Positions 35,178 to 47,989 of a stretch of 64,000 bases of DNA are shown one piece after another. Made by a program: the position numbers and the translations under genes. The notes beneath the pieces were generated by a model. The model was not told the DNA's origin. It saw only the letters and a list, made by a program, of their open reading frames with translations, and searched no databases. Source of the stretch: Xiphophorus maculatus (taxonomy: Eukaryota > Chordata > Actinopteri > Cyprinodontiformes > Poeciliidae); contig NC_036447.1 of assembly GCF_002775205.1 (NCBI RefSeq), positions 4,948,501-5,012,500 on the forward strand, in the 5' to 3' direction. Position 1 is the stretch's first letter. Each line of letters opens with the position of its first letter.

Positions 35178-38100
35178 TTAGCTGTAATGTTCAATAGAAA
35201 ATGCCCCAGAGTCACTGGACTTGAAGTGCGTTTGTCTGAGCGACAGCTGGGAGCGATACAGTCCGTTGCTCTGGAAGTCCAACGGACTGTCCGAAACCTA
35301 GAGTAAAAGACAGAGGGAAAAACTCAACCTAACTCAAATTTATTTCTACAGCACATTTAAAAACAACGGATGTTAATCAGGTCAACAAGGAGAAAACTTT
35401 TTTTTCCCAAATACATTCAGTCTACATTCATTCATGATGTTAAGCTTTTATTTTTTAAAAATCCCTTTTTTTTTTTTTTTACATATTTGAGACTGTCACA
35501 ATGCTGTGTTACTTTAGTATGAGAAAAAAAATCGATCTCCTGATTGATTGGTTGTGTCTAGTAGCAACTAGAAATTGACAGAGCCAGGAGGCGGGGCTTA
35601 GCTCTGCCAATCGCCTTCCACTCTTTCTCTCTGCTATGCCGCACTTAGCATAGCCTGTTGTGAATGCTAAAGCTAGTTAGCATGACCACTGATAACGGTG
35701 GATTAACGGTTTTAAGTTGTTTCTCTGCCATTAGCCTAAGGTAAAGGTAAAAGGTAAAGGTAATTTTACTTATATCGCACATTTTTAGCAGCAAGGCCAT
35801 ACAAAGTGCTTAGACCCTCCTCCTGGCTCTGATTGGCTGATTCTGGTTCATGGTAGCTCAAATGGGAGGTGAAGAAGATCGATCTTTTCACAGATTATCC
35901 AGCTCATAACTCTTACATGGTAACAGTTTTAACAAATATGTAATAAGGTTAAAATAAAAAGGATGTCCTTAAAGCTACTTCCGGCAACTTTAAGGAGTTT
36001 TACTTTACCTCTTCGAACTTCTTAGCCTTGTACTGCTCTGCACCTTTCAGGAAGTTTAGCAGTATTATATCACAAAGCACTGTGCCCTAGAAAACAACGA
36101 TACAAAAAATAATAATAAGAAGAATATCAATATCTATAATAGAAGAAGAAACTGTAAGAAATAAGGATGCACTGATCCAATTTTTTCACTTTTGACACTG
36201 ATATCGACATCTGAGGCTTAGTGTCGGCCGATCTGACAGAAAAAGAGCACTGAATTGACTTAAAATGTTTTCCTTTTTAAACAAAGGCATTAATGTACTG
36301 AATTAAAGATCTATTTGATAACTCCCAATCAGTACAACACATTTAAATACACCAATAGCTTCACAAGCTTGGTCAAGCATGTAAAAACAACTTTAATTTG
36401 TTCAGCCAGTGAAATAGGAGTAAAACAGCCAGTAAAAATAAATAAAAATAAATTATTAAGAAACTGAAACTGACTAAAAACATAGTAAAATGTACAAAAC
36501 AAATTTTCTTTCAAATGGTTCAGAAAGCGCAAATAGGAATTCTAAATATAATGTAAAATAACAATGAAGTGTAGAATTAGATAAACTAGATCTGCCTTTG
36601 TAATACTGGATTGATGCATTTCTAGTAAGACCCTAATTAAACAAGATTTTTGAGGCTACAAAAAAAGTAAATTTTTAAATTCTGGTAAACCTAGAAAATG
36701 ATGTAAGATATAAAAATTCTTGTATAATATTAGTGTAAATTATAAGAGTTTAGCTCACCACTCCCACGGATGTGAACGCTGCCACCATGTTTATGATTGT
36801 TGGGATCATGTTAAACTTTCCCGCCTAAAAACAAAGATTTTTGACAACATTCACAGTTTCCCACTCACTTGTTTTAAACAGACATAAACTATACAAACAG
36901 GAGAATTTAAATCTCTAATGTAACTGAAATGTTCGTGAGTTAATTTGAAATAAATTGTTTTTAAATATTAAAATATATACTCACGTTGCCATTGACAATA
37001 ACATCAAATCGAATGGCAAAAGCTTTGACCAGAGTGCGGTAGTCTGTCCCATTTTCCATCTTATAGTATTTTGCAAACCTGTACAAACAAATACAAACAT
37101 ACAAATATTTCAATATATTTACCTCTTATATTTAACCTAGATAATAACAAATAACATTAAAATAATATGTGTCTAAAGTTGAATATTTTAGTTTTGCTTT
37201 GAAAAAAAAATCTACAAACAGGCAAACTTTTTTCGCGAGTAATTTGGAGTTACGGGCCACAAAAAAATGAAATTTTAATTTAATACTCATAGTAACTTTT
37301 TGCATTAAATGGAAAATGATTAGGTCTAATTTAACTTACATTATAGGATGAGTATTATGTGTTATCTACACTGTACCAAGTAAATTCTGGGTTCAGAAAT
37401 AAAAAATTTTGCACAAAAGTATGATGCTAGCCTAGTGTTCTAAAATATACAACTAAGTTTTCTGGTTGGTAATTATGAAAGAAACTTAAGTCACCTGAAA
37501 TTGTACCCAGGAGAAACGTTGCTCTGCTGCGACATGGCATCGAGTCGGGTGAACGAATACGACGGTTTACATTCATCGTCTGATTTATCCAGATCACACA
37601 TCCAGCTGATCATTATTCCAATCACTCCACCCTAACAGAGGAGGAATATAAGGATAAACAGAAAACAATCAAAGTGCTTTAAAAATCATCCAGATATTTT
37701 TTGGCAAAAGGTTAATGTTTTTTAGTATCTGGAAAATGAGCCATTTCAAAAACCTTCCAGGTTGTTAGGTCGGAATCAGTGGGCACTGTGCCGTTACCTA
37801 GCAACGGTACAGCCGAGCCCAGCCCATCGCCTAGCAACCATGACTTTTTGTGAGTTTTTAAACATATGGTTGAGTTTACATATACTGTTAATGGATTTTA
37901 GGAATGTGACTTCTTTTTATCCTTAAAGGGGACAAATGCATTTGCACATTTTGTATTTGGGTTTCTACTGCTTCCTAAAACATCTCAAGAACTTTAAAAA
38001 AAACCTACCCAGCTGTTTTTTTGGCAATGAGTTAAAGTTTTTTGGTGTTTGGAAAATTAGCCATTTCAAAAACCTCTGGAATTAACGCCACAATCAATGG

Positions 38101-41100
38101 GCGCTGCATTGTTACCTAGCAACCCCAGCAAAGCCCATGCTGTCACCTAGCAACTCAAGCAGAGCTCCATCATGTTTAGTGAGGTGCTCTTACTTCTGTA
38201 TGCGCTGTACAATGGCTGATGGAAAACACAAGTTTTTTATTTTTCACTCAGAAACCACTTGTTACATTCTTGTTGTGTGTGCAGAAGGCTATACTTCTGC
38301 TTTTCAAAGATGTGTGGTTGTATAATTGTGCATCTGTTTGCAGTCATTTTAAAGTTGAATTGGGGGGAGGGGGGGATGGCCAGCAGCAGCTTACTTGGAT
38401 TTAAAGTGACAAGACGCCCTAAAACAGCTCAATTTGAAAGAACTAAAATCTCATTATCTAAGAATGATTTTGAGCAAAAAATACAAGGAACATGTTTTGT
38501 ATGACCCATAAACCTAACCTAACCTGTTCAAGGAAGCTTAGTAGGTCATATTTTAATATCACAAGATGTGCGGTAAATATCACAAGTTTAATTGAACCCC
38601 TTTAAAAATGCAATTGCTGTTTTTACCGTGTTTGCCAGCTGAGTGAAGTTCTGCTCTGCGTCTTTAAGAATGTCCCCCACTTTGAAGATAGGGCAGTAGA
38701 TGTCATTTTCTTTGTTAAAGTTGCACTTTTTGATGTAATCTTTAGTTATTGATGGAAGGAAGTTCCCTCTGCAGAAAGACAGAATTTATGTTAAATCGTC
38801 ACCACTACATTTGACTGATGTTATCTATATTCTGGGTGAAATAAATCCAAAAGGAAAAACTTGAGCTAGCCTGGGACTAGTACTGGTCAGTTATATTCAG
38901 TCACAACTAACATTAATTCATAAGTATTAGTGGTCTGCTTTCTCCAGTTATAATTTGATCACCTAGAATGTGAGTTAATATCAGATACAGACAGAAAGTA
39001 GTATAAAAAGTGTTGTACTTGGTGTAGTTAAAAGTTGGGAAACGAATGCTGTTCTTTATGAAGATTGTGAAGTTCTCCACATCGTTCATGGGTTCTCTGG
39101 GAAAACAAACACATTATAACTTTTCTAAAGCCTCAGAAATTGAGTTTCAGAAAAAAAAAATATTAACAAACAGAATGTCACAACATCAAAATGTCTGATG
39201 CAAAGCTTGCAAATAAATGAAGTGTATAAATGATATTGAAATATGTAAAACAAAACATTTCTTCTAATTTTGCACTTATGATAGAACTCTTAATACATTA
39301 TAACTTCACTATTTGGTTCTTTACAAAAGTTTGCCGTCAGTTCCAGGAGTTAAATTGAACAGGCTTGTTTTGAAAAAGTATATATTTATTTTGATCACCT
39401 TAAAATCTGAAATGCATCTAAGTTGTTAAAACTGCACGTAATTTTTTCAGCCCAGCTAGAATCTAAAACTTTGATTCTGCTTGAGCAAAACAAAAAATGT
39501 TTGATCAAATTCGATGTGCCAGGGAAGTGTTGACAACAGCTGCGTTTCCATTACAAATGTGTGCAACTTTTCTGTTAATGTTGAAAAAACACAATTTCGC
39601 AATTATTGTGTTTCCATTAAATAAGAAATAAAATTAAAATCACACATGAATAAGTCATTAAAAATCATGGCAGTGACAGAGGTGAACAGTTACGATGAGA
39701 TATATTCATAATTTAGCGCTAACATCATCTGTCAGCCAATCAGAGGAGATGTTGGCGTCTTAGTTTTAGAAGCGACAAACCCTTTGTATTTTGGAGCGGC
39801 TACGTATGCGGCGTTTTGAGGAAACGATAGTCTGCAATTTTACAGAAGAGCGATGAATTCAATATGTTGGAATGACACGTAACTTTTTATGAACTGCGAT
39901 GCTGTGAGAGCTCTCATAAAGACAGAAAAAACAAAAACCACTTCCTCTCATTTTCTTCTTTGTCGTTTTCTCCAGTAGCAACATCAGGTGATCATTTGAC
40001 TCGTGTGATGCAAAAATAAGTCTTTCTGTTGCAGTTTTGTGAAAAGCATCTGCTACTATATGACTGAAAAACCATCACAGCGCAGAAGCTTTTCATCAAA
40101 GAATGTGACTTTTTTTCAAACTTGCCGTGTTTCCACTCAGCAAATTTATTTTCATAATTTCAATTTGCGCGAATTTATGGTTAATTCAAACACATTTAGG
40201 GTTGCAGTAATCAATGTAACTAAAGATAAATCCATTTATGCGTTTCTTTAGATTTCACTGGGACTATAGTATTTAAATCACATAAATGTTCTTCAGGTGA
40301 TAGAAGAGGTCAGTATCTTTGAAGTTTTTGGTCAGAGTTCATCACTACACTCAGATTTCAGGCCTGACCTTGAATTTCCAGCTGTAATAGTTTAAGCTTT
40401 GTGTTGACTCTAAATTGTTCCTCTAGATAATAACTTCTTTTGGTTGTGAGTCACTCACATTGTAATGTAGAGCTGCGTATCATCTGCATAGTTGATGATA
40501 TCTGGATGTTTAGCTGCTCAACAACAAAGTGGTTCCTCAACTTGCTTACACACATTAATAAATCACTGTGTATATGTAAATATATGACATGCAAAGTATC
40601 GTCTCACGTCTTGATGGTGTCGATCTCGGCAGGACACCACCCTTTAATCTCACACATTGAGACGTTGCTCTTGAAAGGGACGCAGTTCCCTGTGAAGATT
40701 CCTAAGCAGGAGTACAAAGAAATGTTCAAGGAACTCCAAAACAAATGCTATCGTAATTATATTTTAAATTTCATATCATAAATTTGTTTTCAATTGAACA
40801 TGTTACCATATCCTCCTGCTCTGTGACGATATTTTGTGCAGTCACTGTCTTTGGTACAGTTGAATTTCTCAGTCTGAATTACATGGAAAGATTTAAAAAA
40901 CACAATTATTTTTGTGTTTTTATGATGTAAAGTTTTGTTGCTTAAATGTATTAATCAAATAAAGTTGATTGATTGATTAAATAATGTTAGAATAAGTATT
41001 TTACACTATTAATAGATAAGATTAAATGATTATGTTCCGAAAGAACTGCTAACCCAGTACAATTTTAACAGAACCACTGTATTGGTACCAACACTAGATT

Positions 41101-44100
41101 TAGCACAGATTTACTCTATTTAATCATCAGCTGGCAACTTCTGAAGGCAATTGTTGCACTCAGATAAAAGGCAGGCTGAATACTTTTGCACACCACACTT
41201 TTCAGTTTTTTACCTGCAAAAATGTTTTGAATCATGTAAAATTTTCTTTCTACTTCACAATTTTATACTCTCCCAGTTCTCCCAGTGCTAACTAGAAACA
41301 GCCAATCAGAGACAGGAGGCGGGTCTTAGCGCTGTCAATCATCCTGCAGCTAGCAGACGCTTTCACTAATGCTCAGTCTAGTTAGCACGGCCACCAATGA
41401 CGGCGGATAAACTGTAAGTTGTTTCTCTGCCAATAGGACATTGAGCAGCACATTTATGAGGATGATTGACAGCGCTAGTTATTTTTGGTCCGGAGTGAGG
41501 CATTTCTTGAGATAGTAACTCAGGGAGGAAGTGAAGGAGATAGATCTTTTCAAAGATCTCTCTCAACATGGTGATAATTTCAACAAATATGTAAAACACA
41601 TATTTTTAAAAAATATTACAAACTTCAACTTTAAGTATTTTCTTCTTGGCCTTGGAACTGATGATTTGCCAGATGTTTATAAGCTGTTCCCCTCTTTCCA
41701 AATGCCTAAATATGTTGTCTTGTTTTAATAAATCTTATGTATAGCTTGAGTTTTGCTCAGATTATGAATTTCCATATTTGGACATTAGATCTTGTCATTA
41801 ACATAAAAGTTAATTCAGAAGTGAATTCACAGCCAGCTGACCTCAGGACAGTATCCTTGCACTTGGTTCTCTGTTGTAATCATTTTGGTGATGATGCAAA
41901 AGACCGAACCTCCCTGTAGAAAAAGCACATGGATTTTGCAGCTCAGCCTTTTAATGAATCTTTCTACTTATTACTTAAATGTACTGATAAATACCTGCGT
42001 AGGAGTGACGTAGTCCGCGACATCCATGACTCTGTTGTTGTAGTTTCCGAAGCCTTTGACCTTTGTCATGACTGACGACTCTATAGCTGTGTCTCTTACC
42101 TGGTAGGCCTTTTCCCAGAGAAACACCCAACTGAAAATACAAACAGGGAAAATGTGACAAAGATCTTAACATCAGAATTAATTTAAATAAATATCAGGCT
42201 AAGTGGCTTTTGGAGCCCATTAGCAGGTTAGAAACTGACCCTTAAAATCATCAGAGTTCGGTAGTAACAATTATATTTTTTGGATTTTTGGATTTTTGGA
42301 TTTTCTACCCACAGAATGACAGAATGAGTATTTTTGTCCTTAAAATACCAAAATTTCCACCTAGCTTTATATTTGGGTTGGTCTGATGTCATTTTTAAAT
42401 ATTAATCCATCCATCCATCCATCCATTTTCTGTACACCCTTGTCCCTACTGGGGTCAGGAGGGGTTTTAAATATTAAATGATTGAGTATTTGATCAATTA
42501 CTCAGTAGACTTTTTAACAAATACTTTTTACTCTTACTGGAGTAATTTCTTAGATTGCTACTTTTTACTTTTACTTGAGTATAATTTTTGGGTAGTCTAC
42601 TCTTAAAATCACTCTGTTAGATGCAGGGACTCTCCTAGTCTTTTTGGTGCCCTGGGCAAACAACATTCAGCACCCCCTCCTACCTGCGTTTTTAGTGCAA
42701 GCACACTGAAAATGTGTTTTTTATGTCTTCCGATGCAGAGCGTGTTTATGTTTATGGGGTGTTTAACTGAAGCATAAAGGCGGCGTGGCTCTTTGACAGT
42801 GTTAAAAGTTAAAGGAAATATATATATCATTATGACATCTGTAAATATCGGTATTAATATTGGCTATTGGTCCAAATTTTTGTATCTCTATTTCATAGGC
42901 TGGAAGATCGTTGCTAAGCAGCATTACATCAGAGTAATCACTCCATTACTCTGCACTGGTGCAAAAAAAAGAAAAGAAAAGAAATCTGTTATTTTTTTCC
43001 CTTTTATTAAAAAAACCTAATCATTTTGTTGGCACCAAGAATGTGACAATGAGATTATTTTTATGAGGACAATAATAGAAAAAAGAGGAGTTGAAAAACC
43101 CATTCTGTGGGTAAGGATGGAATTACGGTACTTGCTTGGAATCAGATCCAGCTAATGGGTAAATGAGGCTCTTCCTGTAAGACTAATCAGCCACGGCAGA
43201 CTGATAATAGCTGTGTGGATAACTATTGGACCAATGATGACTTAAACTGATTACGTTTAGTCTCTAAGGTCAACGTTTAATCAGTGGATGAGTTTCTCTA
43301 AATCTTGTTGGGACATTTGTCCTTCAATCCCAGAAATATTTGTCAGGTGATAAAAGACCGTCTTTGTAATTGTCTTTATGCATTTCTGACTGTTCAGGTC
43401 TGCATTTGCTCACATTTTTCAGTGAAAAGGTCTTTGTGCTAGGATAAGGTGTTTTTTTTGGAGTTAGCAAAATTAGTGTATTTAGCAAAACTGCAATGGA
43501 AACTACTTTCTCACCACAAGAGTCACATAATCAACAACCAGATGTGGCTATTGGTGGAAAATACAAAGAAGACGACTGGAAGTGGTAGGAGGATGATGGT
43601 GCGTCATATTCTTAAATGATTTATCGCATGAGAAAACTTATTCACATGTGATTTCAATTGCATTCCTTAAATAATGGAAACACCACAACTGCAAAATAGT
43701 TTGGTTTTTTTTCAACATTAGTGGAATATCAAAACAGTTTTGAGCACAATTGTGATGGAAACGCAGCTACAACAACATAGAGCTGTGTATCATCTGCATC
43801 GCTATGGTAACCAATCTTAATAATTATTCTAAGATCATTTATTTGTCTCATATGGGAGAAATTTGCTTTAGAAGAGGGGACAAAACTGCACTACAACAAA
43901 AACAAAACATTACCTCAAACAAAGTCAATGATAATAAATACATAAAACTAGCATAAATAATTAAATAAGCATGAATCAACTTTTCTGACACTGGTGCTTA
44001 ATATTAATGAGCAAAAGAAAACATGGATTTCAGATGAAGCCGTATCTGAGTTAGTGGGAGCATATTAAATAGGAAGGACCCCAGCACTGAACCCTGGGGT

Positions 44101-45676
44101 ACCCCAGATGTGATTTCTGTCAGCTTCAATGTTAAATTATCTAACACACCTAAATATGCTAAACAAAATGCTACAGAGAAACCTGAAATAGTCAATGCCA
44201 TTTGACACAGTATTAGCTTTAATTTGCATAGCAGCCAATCCAGTTGCCCCATTCGTTTTCCTTAGCATTGATTGGCTGTAACCCCAAAAGTGGAAATAAA
44301 GAACACTGTAGAAACTTGCTGTCGTGCCAAGATGGTTCCCACTATAGAGAATTAATACATATTAAGATATACTTGGTGTTTAAACTGTTAGAATAGGCAG
44401 TTATATGTGTTTCTAGAGAAGTTCCCAAGTATTCACAGATTTTAGCTGCTGGCATGTAGATCATAAAGCCACAGAGTGACTGTAGCTCAGTGAATACAAA
44501 AGTTTCCTTGCAATCTGAACGTTGTGGATTTGATTTTACATGATGACTTTCCACTGGACAAGTCAGTTTCACTAGGAAAACAGAAATTGTCTCCATTTAG
44601 CACTTAGTCCATTAATCATTAGTGAGAACTGGAATATCACCACAGTGATGCAGAATTGAGTCAGTTCATTCCTAAATGACAAATTAAATCAATTCAGGAG
44701 ATGTCTGTAAATCTGAACAGGTCTCAGTGCACTGCAAAACCATTAAATATCATGTATTTTTGATCCAGCTTCTACTGCAAATATTTTATTACACTTGAAA
44801 TAAGACAAAATAACTTACAAGTTATGTTTAAGAAAGATATATAAGGCTGTTTTAAGCCAAATAATTCCTTAATGTCGATAAAAAGTACTAGTTCCACTGT
44901 CTTATGACAAATGTCTTGTTATAAGTGAAATAATCTGTCAATATTAAGGAATTATTAACTTAAAGACAAGCTGATGTATCTTTCTTAAAAGTTACTCTTT
45001 AGTTATTTTTGTCTTATTTCAAGTGTTTTAAGATATTTGCACTAGAAACTAAACCAAAAGTACTTGGCAAGACTGAGTGTTTTTGCAGCGTGAACTGATG
45101 AAATTTGCTTTCTTTTTAAAACCCTTAGCGACATTGAAACACAATGAAGACAGAGTTCTGAAAAGCACATTCTATTTATTTTAATGTAAGTTTCTCTGAA
45201 GCTCAGCTGCATTAAAAGTGAGCGGTTAGGCGCAGCACTTAAATCACTGCTAATGCATTTGTATTGACAGAAATCTTAGAGTGAGGAACTGACACTGCTT
45301 TAAGCTTTAAAATCTTAAGTGTAGCTGCTCATCATTTAATAAAAAGCTGTTGAAGTATCTGTTTATGAGTAATTATGTTGAAGAGTCACTTAAAATCACA
45401 CAAGCTAAAGTCTGCAGACATTTAAATGGACTTATAGTGAAACATTAACATTTCAGTGAATTCGGTTTTACAATTCTTTAAAATGAACTGTTTTAGCAAC
45501 AAATCTTTTAATTATTCAGGCTTTGCAGTAATTAATGAAATGATTTACACTTACCCAATAAAGTAAGAAATGATGATAAGTTGAACAATCCGGTTAATGA
45601 TGCCGATAGTCCAGCTTTTCACAACCACCGACTTTGTCGTTTCATAAGTGAAGAAGTTCTTCATACACGACCACAT
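35178..45676 (-). CDS. p2rx3: P2X purinoceptor 3 (ATP-gated cation channel), complete, 12 coding exons
   Basis: Trimeric plasma-membrane channel opened by extracellular ATP; P2X3 is typical of sensory neurons. Exons in transcript order: 45676-45555, 42130-41995, 41913-41842, 40873-40807, 40701-40608, 39096-39019, 38768-38627, 37631-37495, 37078-36985, 36824-36759, 36086-36009, 35297-35178. All are GT-AG and sum to 1206 nt (401 aa; human 397). The N-terminus [20 protein letters not shown] is nearly identical to mammalian P2X3 and holds the conserved T-x-K site. TM1 is about 20-44 and TM2 about 317-345. ATP-contact residues K64, K66 (TKVKG), N281-F282-R283 and K301 are present, as are the ten ectodomain cysteines. 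The YKAKK trafficking motif starts at 355. The tail [13 protein letters not shown] mirrors the mammalian end. M1 or M5 (MWSCMKN) could start. Intron 1 (3.4 kb) and others are full of repeats. Confidence 0.96.
35470..35960. mobile_element. Family C MITE with a small inserted repeat, p2rx3 intron 11
   Basis: AGAGCCAGGAGGCGGGGCTT and CCTCCTCCTGGCTCTGATTG are the inverted inner arms. Between them, at about 35742-35812, is a short repeat (TTTTACTTATATCGCACATT, GCAAGGCCATACAAAGTGCT) absent from the copies at 26524 and 41215. Confidence 0.7.
36165..36640. repeat. Family F (ATGCACTGATCC) element in p2rx3 intron 10
   Basis: GGATGCACTGATCC, GAGGCTTAGTGTCGGCCGAT, AATTTTCTTTCAAATGGTTC and ATTGATGCATTTC mark a teleost inverted-repeat element. 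A related, interrupted copy is at 62185-62960. Confidence 0.6.
37685..37850 (+). repeat. Family A fragment, p2rx3 intron 7
   Basis: TCTGGAAAATGAGCCATTTC, GTTACCTAGCAACGG and ATCGCCTAGCAACC match family A, without its ends. Confidence 0.65.
37923..38556 (+). mobile_element. Family A transposon, near-complete 634-bp copy, p2rx3 intron 7
   Basis: Starts TTAAAGGGGACAAATGC and ends TAGGTCATATTTTAA. Contains GTTACCTAGCAACCCC, AGCAGAGCTCCATCATG, TTTAAAGTGACAAGACGCCC and AAAACAGCTCAATTTG. This is the uninterrupted form used to place the nested insertions at 2930 and 24616. Confidence 0.75.
39537..40205. repeat. GCTGCGTTTCCATT-ended repeat, p2rx3 intron 5
   Basis: Starts CAGCTGCGTTTCCATTACAA. A second copy, reversed, ends GATGGAAACGCAGCT at about 43440-43770 in intron 1. 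Both hold TGTTTCCATT-type words and CAACATT or AATGTTG. An inverted-repeat transposon is likely. Confidence 0.5.
40260..40500 (-). repeat. LINE relic, same region as 13600-13840
   Basis: TTCTTCAGGTGATAGAAG, TTCATCACTACACTCAGATT and AGCTGCGTATCATCTGCATA line up with LINE-derived repeats at 13690 and 43780. Much decayed; in p2rx3 intron 5. Confidence 0.5.
41215..41640. mobile_element. Family C MITE copy, p2rx3 intron 3
   Basis: CAGCCAATCAGAGACAGGAG, CGGGTCTTAGCGCTGTCAAT and TTCAACAAATATGTAAAAC in family C order; the ends are worn. Confidence 0.65.
42270..42605. repeat. Family E half copy with an inserted GGAT-tailed retroposon, p2rx3 intron 1
   Basis: CTTTTTACTCTTACTGGAGT, TTTTACTTTTACTTGAGTAT and GTAGTCTACTC belong to family E. 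It is split at 42405 by a 59-bp insert with a 13-bp duplication. Confidence 0.7.
42406..42464 (-). mobile_element. Short 5'-truncated retroposon with GGAT tail
   Basis: On the minus strand the insert ends AAAATGGATGGATGGATGGA, a tail known from common teleost retroposons. The 13-bp word TTTTAAATATTAA stands on both sides (42393-42405 and 42465-42477). The uninterrupted site is seen in the family E copy at 33790. Confidence 0.85.
43320..44110 (-). repeat. LINE reverse-transcriptase relic in p2rx3 intron 1
   Basis: The minus strand at about 44050-44110 reads [16 protein letters not shown], the classic [13 protein letters not shown] motif of non-LTR reverse transcriptases. AGAGCTGTGTATCATCTGCA at 43780 and TTTGTCAGGTGATAAAAG at 43340 match the other relics. 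Interrupted by the GCTGCGTTTCCATT repeat. Confidence 0.65.
44175..44530. repeat. Second copy of the repeat at 18850-19200
   Basis: CAGCCAATCCAGTTGCCCCA, TTTTCCTTAGCATTGATTGG and GTTAGAATAGGCAGTTAT parallel the first copy in order and spacing. Confidence 0.55.
44730..45092. mobile_element. Family B foldback MITE, p2rx3 intron 1
   Basis: Starts CACTGCAAAACC and ends TTTTTGCAGCGTG. Inverted arms ACTTGAAATAAGACAAAAT and GTCTTATTTCAAGTG are seen. Confidence 0.75.
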
Positions 45677-47989
45677 CTTGGCGGTATGTGGATGGAAAAT
45701 ATGAAAAACCCTCAAAAATAACCGAAGTGATTTTTTTTACGGTGTACAGATTTGGATTGGACAGTCTCAAAGATAATTCTAAGATTAAAGTGAACGCAAA
45801 AAAAGACAAAAATAAAATAAAACAAAGCTTTTGTAAAGAAAAAAGAATCTTAATTAAGCTGTTAATTGATCTAAATTTCCTCCATCTCACTGACTTCTGC
45901 CTCTGTTCTCTTCCCGTTTCTGCAGACGCCAAACATCTCGATGATAAAAGAATAAATGAGGATCCGTCTGATTCGGTGTTAGTCTTTTATGCGAGCTGTG
46001 ATCCAGCCAGGCTTTCCTCCTTCTGGCAGCTAACTTGACAGTTCTCCTAAAAGGCCAATAATAAGACGCCTCCTCTCTCTGCAGACTGCGCTGTGGTCGC
46101 ACACACTCAGCCTTCAGTCAAAACCATCCAGCAAAATTTTAATCCACATCCTTTCCTCTCATGAGGCTCGAATTTTAGATACAAACCTTACTTTGAGCCA
46201 CTTCTTTTAATTTTCTGTTTTCATTCTTTGGTCTTTCAGTTTTGATTTTAACCAAACAAATTAAGTTGAACAGAATAGACTGCAACAATAATTAAGACAA
46301 AAGGATGTTTAATTTGAGAGGGAAAGGAAAGTTCTGCATGTTAATTATGAACAAAAAAACATGCACAAGTCATTTTTTCCAAGTCTTTTAACATTTAATT
46401 TACAATCCACAAATCCGTTTTTCAAAATGTATGAACTATAATATTTATTACATTAGAAATATACATAAGTATTTATGATCTAAGAAAAATAATCAAAAGA
46501 GATTAAAACTAATCTCAAATTTGTAGTAACAACTGCTATTCATCACTTTCTTTATATTGTCCAATAATTTTTAACTGCAAAAACACAAAATCTTACCAGA
46601 TAATTTTGGTTTAGTTTCTAGATCAAATATCTTAATAAACTAGAAATAAGAAAAAACTATCTTACATGTCACTTGTCAGCAGGAAGTAGAAGCTTGTTTT
46701 AAGTCAATAACTCCTTAATATTCATTAAAAAGTTCGAGTCCCATTTCACTTTTAACATGACATTCTTCCCATGTTATAAATTAAATAATCTGAAAGTGGA
46801 AATAATACTTTTTCATCTTAGCATCCAGACTGACTTTTCTACAGAAGTTCATAAAAGTTGTCCTTTCATTCTTTCTTTCTTTCTTTTTTAGCTTTCTTCA
46901 TCTTGTAATCTTGTGACGATTCTCCAATTACTTGATAACTTTGAAATCGATCCATAAAAGGCTCCTTCCATTATTACTACCATAAACGCTGTGCTGTTAC
47001 GTGACGTCAACATTCTTTTTCTTCGTTCAAACACAAGTCTGAATGCGGTTGCATTTACTTAGTAGAATGAACGACCAAGCAAAAAAACAACAACAAAACT
47101 AATAATAATAATACAATCGACACATTGCATAAATCAGTACATAAAGAACAGAAGACAACAAAAGAATTTTGACATTGACGTCAAAATAATTTTAAAAAAG
47201 TAAAAATAATCCAAAACCAACACACACAAACTCATGGAGAATAAGCAATGCAGCAAATACATGAGGAAGTCTATATTAGTTTTACATACTGTTTATATCG
47301 GTTTTATCAATAAAATTCTGCAAATTTTAGTTTTAAATCCTGCAGAATGCTGTAGTTTCTTTTCTTTTAGCTAATGTTTATTTGATTTGTAGAAATTAAA
47401 ACCTTATTTTTTCTCTCTTTGCTGAGATTTTTCCAGGACTTCTTAAGGTTTCCATTAAACAGCCGACGTAATGCAGCCGAGGGAAACAGAAACCACAGAA
47501 TATCCATTAAGAGAGAGAGGTAGACCACACTGAGAGGAGAAGTCGTTTTGTGTAAAAGACAGCTATTAGCGCCATGGATGAGTCTCCACATCCTAATACA
47601 CACATCTAACCATATCGAGAATATAACATTACACACTTATTCACTTACAGCGCCTTTCAGTCTAATGCCATCAGGAACCGCTGAACGCCTCCATTAAACA
47701 TCACAAGTTAGGACTGGATAAAAGCCTGTCAGCTGATAGAGTCCTCCCTCTTTTTCTTTCTTTCCTTCTCTCTCTTTCTTTCGCTACAGAAGATGTCTGC
47801 CTCATTAATGCTGTAGCCCGGCAGTTTTACGATTTTAGCTGCATCTTTGGTTTCTGGTTATTGTTGCTGTTTGAAGCAGCGACTTTATCCAGCAGTCAAA
47901 AGTGTCACAATGTGGTTTTTCTTTAAATGCTAATTTTCTACAGTGGTTTAATCTGTTTGTGCAATTCTGACTTATAAGACATTTATTAA

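Noticed and set aside
34884-35306. 140-codon open frame on the plus strand
   Set aside because: Antisense shadow of the last p2rx3 exon, whose minus-strand frame matches the P2X3 C-terminus.
44004-44252. 82-codon frame with GVPQGSVLG as a possible gene
   Set aside because: The motif belongs to a LINE reverse transcriptase; the fragment is short and decayed, so it is listed as a relic.
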